Assembly: GCA_036397095.1 (NCBI GenBank)
Contig: DASWJQ010000043.1
Span: forward strand, 1 to 30,504
Source of the DNA: DASWJQ01 sp036397095
GTDB lineage: Bacteria; Chloroflexota; Anaerolineae; Anaerolineales; E44-bin32
DNA: 30,504 nt
Direction: 5' to 3'
Shown here: piece after piece, positions 7,920-14,629 of the stretch
Layout: each line of letters begins with the position of its first letter
How positions within the stretch are numbered: position 1 is the stretch's first letter
The notes under the pieces: model-generated
What the model was told of the DNA's origin: nothing
Seen by the model: the letters and a program-made list of their open reading frames with translations, nothing else
Database searches by the model: none
Translations under genes and position numbers: made by a program

Positions 7920-8324
7920 CTAGTGATGAACCATCGAATCAATGGCTTGGGCACCGTCCACCCAGTTCTCGACCTCGACGATCGAGGGCATGCGGCGGAC
8001 AAGCCCGCCTTGCCGATTGAGGCCAACCAAATCCTGAAACAAACGGTCCGCCGAGCGGCGGGCGAGCTGCTTGAGGGTGTGGACGCCAGCCTCGCCCAGC
8101 AGGTGGCCGTATTCGGCGCCCACGCCCTTGACACGGAGCAGGTCGGCCAGATTTACTACTCGCAGAATCTTCTCTTCGGGGATTCCGGTCTCCTGGGCCA
8201 GGTCCTCACGCCCTTGCTTGCGGGCGGCAACCAGCAGGAGACGGTCCGTGCTGGCGATGCCGAATGCAGCGAGCTTGCCGGCTTCATTTGCCTCCAAGCA
8301 ATGCAAGTCTTCAATGCGCCCCAT
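7920..8324 (-). CDS. DUF4332 helix-hairpin-helix protein
   Basis: 134 residues. The sequence shows two helix-hairpin-helix-like units (around AGKLAAFGI and RVKGVGAEYGHLLGEAGV) and ends with VRRMPSIVEVENWV, a pattern I recognise from DUF4332 proteins. No enzymatic function is known for the family. HhH folds often bind nucleic acid, but that is inference. GAGGAG precedes the ATG. It is convergent with mscS (7 bases between stops) and has its own promoter at 8354-8382. Confidence 0.8.
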   Translation of the reverse strand: MGRIEDLHCLEANEAGKLAAFGIASTDRLLLVAARKQGREDLAQETGIPEEKILRVVNLADLLRVKGVGAEYGHLLGEAGVHTLKQLARRSADRLFQDLVGLNRQGGLVRRMPSIVEVENWVDGAQAIDSMVHH

Positions 8325-8353
8325 GCCTGCTCCTCGGCTACCCCTCGGCAGGG

Positions 8354-8382
8354 ATTGTAGTGAGGCTGACTGACGGCGTCAA
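8354..8382 (-). promoter_or_regulatory. Promoter of the DUF4332 gene
   Basis: Minus strand TTGACG (8382-8377), exactly 17 bases, TACAAT (8359-8354). It lies about 30 bases upstream of the ATG at 8324. Confidence 0.65.
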
Positions 8383-8395
8383 CTTGACGGCGGGT

Positions 8396-8424
8396 TTGAC
8401 GAGGGAAGTGCGCTTCTTTATACT
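8396..8424 (+). promoter_or_regulatory. Promoter of the HEAT-like gene
   Basis: TTGACG (8396-8401), exactly 17 bases, TATACT (8419-8424). Its -35 lies 13 bases from the divergent -35 of the DUF4332 promoter, so one regulator could affect both. Confidence 0.7.
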
Positions 8425-8474
8425 TTGCAGAACCCCCGGAGCAGCCCGAGGCCTCGCTCTCGTGGTCTGTCTCT

Positions 8475-8493
8475 GTCAGCCAAGGAGGCTGAC
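8475..8493 (+). other. Hairpin in the leader of the HEAT-like gene
   Basis: GTCAGCC and GGCTGAC form a perfect 7-bp stem around AAGGA, in a leader of about 150 nt. No T-run follows. A role in translation or attenuation is possible but unsupported. Confidence 0.3.
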
Positions 8494-8577
8494 GATAGGT
8501 CTCCCAGCGCGCGGCAAATCGTGTGCCCTGCCATCCTCCTTCATCCATGAGCCACGTGCGTTCGGAGGTCGACAACC

Positions 8578-9531
8578 GTGCTTGGACTAGGTCTCCGGCA
8601 ACTTCAAGAGGCCCTCAACCGCAGGGCCGACAACATTCAACGCGAGTTCACCCGATTGGGTGATGAGGTTGAAGTCGTTAACGCCAAGCTGGTGGAGGCC
8701 GACGGGGAAGCCCGCAAACCCTTCCTGGAGCAGCAACGCCAGCTTCGCCAGAAGCAGCAGATTATCGCTGAAGAAATCAACATGTGGCGGGAGCGGGCGC
8801 GCAGTGTCACGCAAACCAGGAACCAAACTGCGTTGCGCGCCCTCCTCGACGAGTTGAAACTGTCGGAGGATGAAGGCGTTCGGCAGGCAGTGGCCCGCAC
8901 CCTGCTGATTCTGGATTCGCCCGACGAGGCGATGGCTGCCCAGGAGCTCGAGCGCCAGCCTGATCAGCAGCGGACCCCCGCCGGGCGTCTGCTGGAGCGG
9001 GCCCGCACCGAGTACGACCTGCGCCTGAGCGACAATGCCGCCCGCATACGAGCGGCGAACGAGTTCGCCAACCGGCCGGGCATCCCGCAGGATGACGCCG
9101 CCCTTGCCGAACTCGAGGCCGCTATCGAGGATCCCGATGCTTTGGTGCGAGAGCTTTCGACCGTGACGGTGATCCAGATTCTGCGTTTTCGGGCAATGCG
9201 CGTGGCGGATCTGGATGCTTCGCACGAGGCGGTGCAGGCACTGGCCCGCATGCAAGCCCCGCAGGTTGTACCGGCCCTGGCCGAAGTGCTGGGCTCGCCG
9301 CGAACCGGCTATGTCCCCGACGAGAATGACGAATTGCAGGAGACGTCCAACACGCGCTCTCGCATGGTGGCGTTGCTGCGCCTGGTCGAGTGGCACACGG
9401 CCGAGGCCAGGTCGGCGGTACAGGGGGTGCGCTATGACAAGGAGACCGAGATTGCCAAGGCGGCCTCCCATGCCCTCGAGGTCTTTCCCGAGCCGTGGAC
9501 CGGGCCGCTGAAGCGGACGGCCAAGGACTGA
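8578..9531 (+). CDS. Coiled-coil and HEAT-like repeat protein, unknown function
   Basis: 317 residues, cytoplasmic (no signal peptide or membrane segment). Residues about 8-80 are charged and heptad-like (LQEALNRRADNIQREF through QQRQLRQKQQ), suggesting a coiled coil. From about 85 onward there are alternating helices reminiscent of HEAT repeats (VRQAVARTLLIL; VRELSTVTVIQIL; VVPALAEVLGSP; EIAKAASHALEVF). Such repeats normally bind proteins. The GTG start at 8578 follows GGAGG at 8562-8566. It has a strong promoter and a 150-nt leader and stands alone. I do not recognise a named family. Confidence 0.7.
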   Translation: MLGLGLRQLQEALNRRADNIQREFTRLGDEVEVVNAKLVEADGEARKPFLEQQRQLRQKQQIIAEEINMWRERARSVTQTRNQTALRALLDELKLSEDEGVRQAVARTLLILDSPDEAMAAQELERQPDQQRTPAGRLLERARTEYDLRLSDNAARIRAANEFANRPGIPQDDAALAELEAAIEDPDALVRELSTVTVIQILRFRAMRVADLDASHEAVQALARMQAPQVVPALAEVLGSPRTGYVPDENDELQETSNTRSRMVALLRLVEWHTAEARSAVQGVRYDKETEIAKAASHALEVFPEPWTGPLKRTAKD

Positions 9532-9545
9532 ACAGATACAGCCAG

Positions 9546-9574
9546 TTGACCGCCGGCCATGGCCGCTCTATAAT
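9546..9574 (+). promoter_or_regulatory. Promoter of the valS T-box leader
   Basis: TTGACC (9546-9551), exactly 17 bases, TATAAT (9569-9574). Initiation near 9581 would place the T-box stem I about 18 bases into the transcript. Confidence 0.8.
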
Positions 9575-9598
9575 GCGAGCACAATTGATGATGGCCAC

Positions 9599-9864
9599 GT
9601 CGGGAAGAGTAAGCGGTCCAGCCCCGCAAGAGAGGGGGACGCCGTTGGCTGAAAGCGCCCCTCGGGAGAGCCGCCGCCCAATGTCGCCCGACACGCCCGC
9701 CGCAGAAACCGAACTCTGGGAGTAGACCGGCGCGGGTCCGCCCGATAACGCGGAGCCCTGATATTGGTCGGGGCGCGGAGGGTGCTGAGCCGCCGGCTCA
9801 GTGAACCGAGGTGGTACCGCGGAGGCGTCGCCTTCGTCCTCGAGGACGGAGGCGGTTTGTGTTT
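9599..9864 (+). promoter_or_regulatory. T-box riboswitch, valine-specific (GTC specifier)
   Basis: A tRNA-sensing leader for valS. The stem I base is GTCGGG (9599-9604) with CCCGAC (9687-9692). The specifier loop has AAGAGTA on its 5' side and, on its 3' side, GTC (9683-9685), a Val codon readable by tRNA-Val(GAC). AGAGAG and GGCTGAAAG in distal stem I fit T-box landmarks. The T-box proper, AGGTGGTACCGCGG (9809-9822), contains TGGT (9812-9815), complementary to an ACCA tRNA end as expected for an A discriminator. CGAGG (9807-9811) can pair with CCTCG (9838-9842) to form an antiterminator that excludes the terminator at 9830-9864. Uncharged tRNA-Val should therefore allow readthrough into valS. 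Confidence 0.92.
9830..9864 (+). terminator. Intrinsic terminator of the T-box
   Basis: GCCTTCGTCC (9830-9839) pairs over 10 bp (one G-T) with GGACGGAGGC (9844-9853) around TCGA, followed by GGTTTGTGTTT. One further C-G pair (9829-9854) extends the stem. It overlaps the antiterminator strand. Confidence 0.85.
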
Positions 9865-9865
9865 A

Positions 9866-10030
9866 AGGGACAGTGATCGGGGATAAGGGATCGGGGACTT
9901 GGGATTAGGGATTGGCAAGTGGTGAGAAGTGACACGTGACATCGGGGACGGGATTCGGGATTCGGGATTGGGGATTGGGCCACAGGTGAGAAGTGACACG
10001 TGATAGGTGATAGGTGCAAAGGGATTCGCG
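9866..10030 (+). repeat. Degenerate GGGATT-type repeats inside the valS leader
   Basis: The block is built of GGGGATAAGGGAT, GGGATTAGGGATTGG and GGGATTCGGGATTGGGG variants. The 19-base unit GGTGAGAAGTGACACGTGA occurs twice (9921-9939 and 9985-10003). No gene or structured RNA is evident. Similar runs recur near 14525-14600 (opposite strand), 16120-16165 and 29669-29699 (opposite strand). Confidence 0.8.
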
Positions 10031-10089
10031 ATCTGGGACACAGGATTCTCGAAGCGGGGCCAAGATCCGTTCTCATTTCCGTATTGGGT

Positions 10090-10159
10090 GATCCGTTGAG
10101 GCGATCCGTTGAGGCGATCCGTTGGGGCGATCCGTTGGGGCGATCCTTGTGATCGCCCC
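10090..10159 (+). repeat. 13-bp tandem array ending in a perfect hairpin
   Basis: Four units of GATCCGTTGAGGC or GATCCGTTGGGGC (10090-10141). They run into a 23-base palindrome at 10137-10159 whose 9-bp arms GGGGCGATC/GATCGCCCC enclose CTTGT. Its exact reverse complement occurs at 14432-14454 beside a related array. Confidence 0.9.
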
Positions 10160-10294
10160 TGGGCAGGCTTCCTTGCCTCGACCAGAACCGGCCGGCGGCG
10201 TGTGCCTCTGCCTGACCGCTAACCGCCGACCGCCCGGTCCTTGGCGCCTGGCGCTTGGTGCCCGGCGCCCGCTGTCAAGTGCAAAGGAGTCTTC

Positions 10295-12973
10295 ATGACC
10301 GACCTAACCCTGCCCAAGACCTACGACTTTCATTCGGTGGAGCAGCGGCTGTACGACTGGTGGGAGTCGGCCGGCTACTTCAAGCCGTCGGACGACCCGA
10401 ACCGTGAGCCGTACGTCATCTCGATGCCCCCGCCGAATGTGACCGGCGAACTGCATCTGGGGCACGCCATGGTTGTCGCCCTGGAGGACCTGATGATCCG
10501 CCACGCCCGCATGACGGGACGGGCGGCACTGTGGGTGCCCGGTTCGGACCATGCCGGCATCGCCACCCAGCTGCAGGTGGAGCGACACCTGCTCCAGACC
10601 GAGGAGGTCACCCGGCGCGAGCTGGGCCGGCAGGCGTTCGTCGAACGGGTCTGGCAGTGGAAGGAAAAGTATGGCGGGATTATCACCAATCAAATCCGGC
10701 GCCTGGGCGCCTCCTGCGATTGGAGCCGTGAACGATTCACGTTGGATGAGGGTCTGTCACAAGCCGTGCGTGAGGCCTTTGTGCGGCTGTATGAGGAGGG
10801 GTTGATCTACCGCGGCGATTACTTGATCAACTGGTCGCCAGGGCTGCAAACGGCGGTCAGCGATCTGGAAGTCGAGTACAGCCAGGAAGAAGGCAAGCTG
10901 TACTACTTCAAATATCGGCTGCAGGACAGTCAGGACTTCATCCCGGTGGCCACCACCCGGCCCGAGACCATCTTGGGCGACACAGCGGTGGCGGTGCACC
11001 CGGAGGATGACCGCTTCGCCCAGTTCATAGGCCAGACAGCGCTGGTGCCGATGCTGGACCGGCCAATCCCCGTGATTGCCGATGAATATGTCGACCGGGA
11101 GTTTGGCACCGGTGCGCTCAAGATCACGCCGGGCCACGATCCGAACGACTATGAGATCGGCAAGCGGCACGGGTTGCCGATGGTCAACTTGCTCAACGCG
11201 GACGCCAGCCTGACGGAGGCGGCTGGCCCGTACGCCGGCCTCGACCGGTTCGAAGCACGCCAGCGGCTGTGGTCCGACATGGAGCGGGCCGGCCTGACGA
11301 TCAAGACCGAGAGCTACCAGATGCAAGTGCCGCGCAGCCAGCGGGGCGGCGAAATCGTCGAGCCAATGGTGTCCACGCAGTGGTTCGTCAAGATGGCGCC
11401 GTTGGCCGAGTCCGGTTTGGCGGCGGTGCGCGACGGGCACATCCAGATCGTGCCCGAGCGCTTTGAGAAGGTGTACTTCAACTGGCTCGAGAACATCCGC
11501 GACTGGTGCATCTCACGCCAGCTGTGGTGGGGGCACCGCATCCCGGCCTGGCATTGCAAGGCGTGCGGCCAGATCACGGTGGCGCGGCAGGATCCGACGC
11601 AATGCGGGCACTGCAGTTCCGACCAAATTGAGCAGGATCCCGACGTGCTCGACACCTGGTTCTCGTCGGGCCTGTGGCCATTCTCCACCCTCGGCTGGCC
11701 AATGCAAACGGAAGACCTGGCCCGCTTCTACCCGACAACTATGTTGGAAACGGGCTACGACATCCTGTTTTTCTGGGTGGCGCGCATGATCATGATGGGC
11801 CTGCACTTTACCGGCCAGACGCCATTCAAGACGGTCTACCTGCACGGCATCATTCGCGATGCCAAGGGGCGCAAGATGAGCAAAACGCTGAATAATGTGG
11901 TCGACCCGCTCGAGGTGATGGACGAATACGGCACCGACGCCCTGCGCTTCACCCTGCTGACCGGCTCGACGCCGGGCAACGACACCAATCTGAGTCTGGA
12001 ACGGGTTGAGGCCAACCGCAACTTCGCCAACAAGCTGTGGAACGCCGGGCGGCTGGTACTGCTGACGCTGGAGCGCGTGCCGGGCGACATTGAGCCCGCC
12101 GACGAGCCGACGGCGGCCGACGGCTGGATTCTGGCGCGCCGCGACCAGCTGCTCGCCGACGTCGACCGGCTGTTTGCCGGTCACCAGTATGGGGAGGCCG
12201 GGCGTCAGGTCTACGAGTTCTTCTGGTCGGAGTATGCCGACTGGTACCTGGAGATTGCCAAGCTGCAGGTGGACGAGGGCGGGGGGCGGGCAAGGCGCAC
12301 GGCCCAGATCATGATCGAGGTGCTCGACACCTGCCTGCGCTTGCTGCACCCGTTCACGCCGTTTGTTACCGAGGAACTTTGGGGTCACTTGAAGCGGGGC
12401 GCCAGCGGGCATGCGGCCAAGTTTGAGCCGTCATCCGGCTGGCAGGAGGCGCTGATCATTGGCCGGTGGCCGCAAGCCCAAGGGTGGGGCGATGCCAAGG
12501 CGGTCGAGCGTTTCGGCCTGGTGATGGATCTGGTGCGGGCGGTGCGCAATCTACGGGCCGAGCGCGGCGTGGAGGCGGGTCGCCCAATCGCTGTCACCAT
12601 CAACGCCGGCGATCAGCGGGAGCTGTTTGAAACGCAGCGGGCGACGCTTTCAACCCTGGCGCGCATCGACCCGGCCAAGCTGACCGTCGTGGATAGGCTC
12701 GCCGCACCGCCGGAGCAGTCGGCGCCGCTGATCGTCGGGCCGATCGAAGCCTACCTGCCGCTGGCCGAACTGATGGACATCGGGGCCGAGCGCCTCCGGC
12801 TGCAGGCGGAACTGGCCGAGGTTGAAGGGCAAATCGCGCGGCTCGAGAAGTTGCTGGCCGGGGACTTCAGCCAGAAGGCGCCGGCGACCGTTGTCGATAG
12901 AGAGCGGCAGCGCCTGGCGGACTACCAGGAGGCGAAGGTCAAACTGGCGCGGCAAATCGAGGCGATGGGGTAA
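10295..12973 (+). CDS. valS: Valyl-tRNA synthetase
   Basis: 892 residues, the normal size for class Ia ValRS, which charges tRNA-Val in the cytoplasm. The ATP-binding HIGH motif appears as HLGH (54-57) and KMSKS as KMSKT (527-531). An editing CP1 domain lies between, with ATTRPETILGDTAVAV. A CxxC...CxxC zinc knuckle is seen in HCKACGQI and QCGHCSS. The C-terminal coiled-coil arm typical of ValRS closes the protein (QAELAEVEGQIARLEKLL onward). ATG 10295 is chosen because AAAGGAG lies 5 bases upstream; an in-frame start at 10241 has no such site. Control is predicted through the T-box 430 bases upstream. Confidence 0.97.
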   Translation: MTDLTLPKTYDFHSVEQRLYDWWESAGYFKPSDDPNREPYVISMPPPNVTGELHLGHAMVVALEDLMIRHARMTGRAALWVPGSDHAGIATQLQVERHLLQTEEVTRRELGRQAFVERVWQWKEKYGGIITNQIRRLGASCDWSRERFTLDEGLSQAVREAFVRLYEEGLIYRGDYLINWSPGLQTAVSDLEVEYSQEEGKLYYFKYRLQDSQDFIPVATTRPETILGDTAVAVHPEDDRFAQFIGQTALVPMLDRPIPVIADEYVDREFGTGALKITPGHDPNDYEIGKRHGLPMVNLLNADASLTEAAGPYAGLDRFEARQRLWSDMERAGLTIKTESYQMQVPRSQRGGEIVEPMVSTQWFVKMAPLAESGLAAVRDGHIQIVPERFEKVYFNWLENIRDWCISRQLWWGHRIPAWHCKACGQITVARQDPTQCGHCSSDQIEQDPDVLDTWFSSGLWPFSTLGWPMQTEDLARFYPTTMLETGYDILFFWVARMIMMGLHFTGQTPFKTVYLHGIIRDAKGRKMSKTLNNVVDPLEVMDEYGTDALRFTLLTGSTPGNDTNLSLERVEANRNFANKLWNAGRLVLLTLERVPGDIEPADEPTAADGWILARRDQLLADVDRLFAGHQYGEAGRQVYEFFWSEYADWYLEIAKLQVDEGGGRARRTAQIMIEVLDTCLRLLHPFTPFVTEELWGHLKRGASGHAAKFEPSSGWQEALIIGRWPQAQGWGDAKAVERFGLVMDLVRAVRNLRAERGVEAGRPIAVTINAGDQRELFETQRATLSTLARIDPAKLTVVDRLAAPPEQSAPLIVGPIEAYLPLAELMDIGAERLRLQAELAEVEGQIARLEKLLAGDFSQKAPATVVDRERQRLADYQEAKVKLARQIEAMG

Positions 12974-12977
12974 GCGC

Positions 12978-13020
12978 GGACCGCCGACCGCCGACCGCTG
13001 ACCGCTGACGGCTGACCGCC
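12978..13020 (+). repeat. Degenerate GACCGCC/GACCGCT tandem repeat
   Basis: About six 7-base units (GACCGCC, GACCGCT, GACGGCT) directly after valS. A shorter related run (TGACCGCTAACCGCCGACCG) lies before valS near 10210-10232. Confidence 0.75.
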
Positions 13021-13068
13021 ATCAACCTTTCAAAGGGGTCATCCCGTGCCGTTCCCGGGAAGGTACAA

Positions 13069-13134
13069 GACCTCCGAGGTCCACTCGAGGGGGGTCTCAC
13101 TTCAAACGTGGCTCTCGAGTGGACCTCGGAGGTC
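13069..13134. repeat. Perfect 21-bp inverted repeat
   Basis: The left arm (13069-13089, beginning GACCTCCGAGGTCC) is exactly reverse-complementary to the right arm (13114-13134, ending GGACCTCGGAGGTC), with a 24-base loop. It lies between the convergent valS and GlsB genes. There is no T-run, so it is not a standard terminator; a dispersed repeat or transcript-end structure is likely. Confidence 0.9.
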
Positions 13135-13144
13135 GGGTGCACGC

Positions 13145-13402
13145 CTATGCTCGCCGCAACGCGCCCACCAACCAGATCAGGACGACGCTGCCGACCACCG
13201 CCACCAGCAGGCTGTACAGATTCAGCCCGCTGACGCCGCTGGCGCCGAAGGCGTTGAACAGCAGCCCGCCGAGCAGGCCGCCAACGATACCAACCACGAT
13301 ATTGGCCCCGGCGCCATTGGCGCCGTCGCGGCGTATGATCATGCTGGCCAGCCAGCCGGCCAGTGCCCCCAGCACGATCCATACGATCAGATTTGTCAGC
13401 AT
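13145..13402 (-). CDS. GlsB/YeaQ/YmgE family small membrane protein
   Basis: 85 residues, almost entirely hydrophobic with three predicted membrane segments (about 3-22, 30-50, 60-80). The pattern IVWIVLGALAGWLASMI at the start and a Gly-rich middle (NIVVGIVGGLLGGLLF) match the transglycosylase-associated/GlsB family, linked to envelope stress, with no proven activity. ATG 13402 is chosen because family members begin right before this hydrophobic stretch; an in-frame ATG at 13423 would add seven residues. It is convergent with valS. Confidence 0.85.
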   Translation of the reverse strand: MLTNLIVWIVLGALAGWLASMIIRRDGANGAGANIVVGIVGGLLGGLLFNAFGASGVSGLNLYSLLVAVVGSVVLIWLVGALRRA

Positions 13403-13680
13403 GTTGCCATCCCAAGGTTGCATGAAGACGGTTTACGCACGCAAAGGTACGGTCACCGGCTGCGGTTGGCATGTATCTTGGGACACACATGCCGTTTAGG
13501 TCCGCACGCAGGCAAGTCCCTACTGCGGCCATCCAATCTGTGATTTGGCATGTATCCTAGGTAGGCAGGAGTTGCATGGAACGAGTAAAGGATATCGGCG
13601 ATAATCTAGCTGAATTACAAAGCAGGCATGACTGAAGGTCGACGGCAGTCGCCAGCCTAGTCAGCAGGAGGTTGAGGCCC
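13403..13680. other. Intergenic region between GlsB and rhomboid genes
   Basis: No gene seen. The 12-base sequence TTGGCATGTATC occurs twice in the same orientation (13466-13477 and 13545-13556). The first copy is part of an imperfect dyad closing with ACATGCC. A GATAAT -10-like box at 13600-13605 has no good -35. Confidence 0.5.
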
Positions 13681-14355
13681 ATGTTTCCCATTGGTGATGA
13701 CAATGTCCGCGGGCAGCACGCCCCGATCGCAACCTGGATTCTGCTCGTGCTCAACGTCTTGGTGTTCCTGTATGAGGCAACGTTGAGCGAGCCGGCCTTG
13801 ACCCGCTTCATCACGCAATACGGCGTGATCCCGGCCAATATCATGCAGGGTGATGGCTTGGGCACGCTGCTTACATCCATGTTCCTGCACGGCGGCTGGA
13901 TGCACCTGATCGGCAACATGCTGTTCCTGTGGGTGTTCAGCGACAATATCGAAGCCGTCATTGGCACGCCGCTGTACTTCGTCTTCTACCTGGCCGGCGG
14001 GCTGGCCGGCTCTGCTGCCCACATCCTTTCTGCCACGGCAAGCACCATTCCCAGCATCGGCGCCAGCGGCGCTATCGCCGCCGTGTTGGGTGCGTACATC
14101 CTTATGTTCCCGAAGTCGCGGGTTCGGTTGCTGGTCTTCCTGGGCTACCGAGCGGGCGTGACGCGGGTCAGCGCCATCGTCTTCCTTGGGATCTGGGCCG
14201 TGACCCAGTTCTTCAGCGGCGTGGCCAGCCTGGGTGTGGCCACGGCGCAAACCGGCGGCGTTGCCTGGTTCGCACACATTGGCGGCTTCGCCTTCGGGCT
14301 GGTCGTCGGTGGGTTGCTGCGGGGCAGGGCGTCGAGGGCGGTGTTGACGGGGTAG
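13681..14355 (+). CDS. Rhomboid-family intramembrane serine protease
   Basis: 224 residues with about six membrane segments. Family marks are HGGWMHLIGNM (70-80), the catalytic Ser129 in GASG (127-130) and the catalytic His199 in FAHIGGFAFG. Rhomboids cleave membrane proteins within the bilayer; the substrate cannot be predicted. The catalytic pair is intact, so activity is likely. The ATG at 13681 has AGGAGG nine bases upstream, better than the TTG at 13672. It is flanked by repeats on both sides and stands alone. Confidence 0.94.
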   Translation: MFPIGDDNVRGQHAPIATWILLVLNVLVFLYEATLSEPALTRFITQYGVIPANIMQGDGLGTLLTSMFLHGGWMHLIGNMLFLWVFSDNIEAVIGTPLYFVFYLAGGLAGSAAHILSATASTIPSIGASGAIAAVLGAYILMFPKSRVRLLVFLGYRAGVTRVSAIVFLGIWAVTQFFSGVASLGVATAQTGGVAWFAHIGGFAFGLVVGGLLRGRASRAVLTG

Positions 14356-14431
14356 TGGCGGCCGATCAGTGGTCAGTGATGAACAGCAGCCGGCGGACAT
14401 TGAACCGCATTCGTGGATCACCGGGCCTCAT

Positions 14432-14519
14432 GGGGCGATCACAAGGATCGCCCCAACGAGGATCGCCCCAACGAGGATCGCCCCAACAAGGATCGCCCCA
14501 ACAAGGATCGCCCCAACAA
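14432..14519 (-). repeat. 15-bp tandem array with hairpin, inverted relative of the array at 10090
   Basis: It starts with the 23-base palindrome (14432-14454, arms GGGGCGATC/GATCGCCCC). Five units of GGATCGCCCCAACGA or GGATCGCCCCAACAA follow, from 14445 to 14519. The palindrome is the exact reverse complement of 10137-10159. C-rich CCCCAATCCC-type repeats follow to about 14600. Confidence 0.9.
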
Positions 14520-14607
14520 CGATCCCCAGACTCGACCCCCAATCCCAAGTCCCCAATCCCTAATCCCAGGCCCCACACCCAATCCGAGGTCCCCAATCCC
14601 TGCATGG

Positions 14608-14613
14608 TATACT
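14608..14613 (+). promoter_or_regulatory. Extended -10 box upstream of the beta-lactamase-fold gene
   Basis: TGGTATACT contains a TGn-TATACT extended -10. Initiation near 14620 would leave a leader of only about 10 nt before the ATG at 14630, with no Shine-Dalgarno sequence visible. Confidence 0.4.
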
Positions 14614-14629
14614 CCCGCCCCGAACCCCG

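Noticed and set aside
10090..10159. CRISPR array
   Set aside because: The units are contiguous 13-mers without spacers; the same applies at 14445-14519.
13069..13134. Rho-independent terminator for valS
   Set aside because: The stem is long and perfect but has no T-run on either strand.
14369..14563. Frame encoding repeated RIAPT
   Set aside because: It is only the translation of the 15-bp tandem repeat; no ribosome site.
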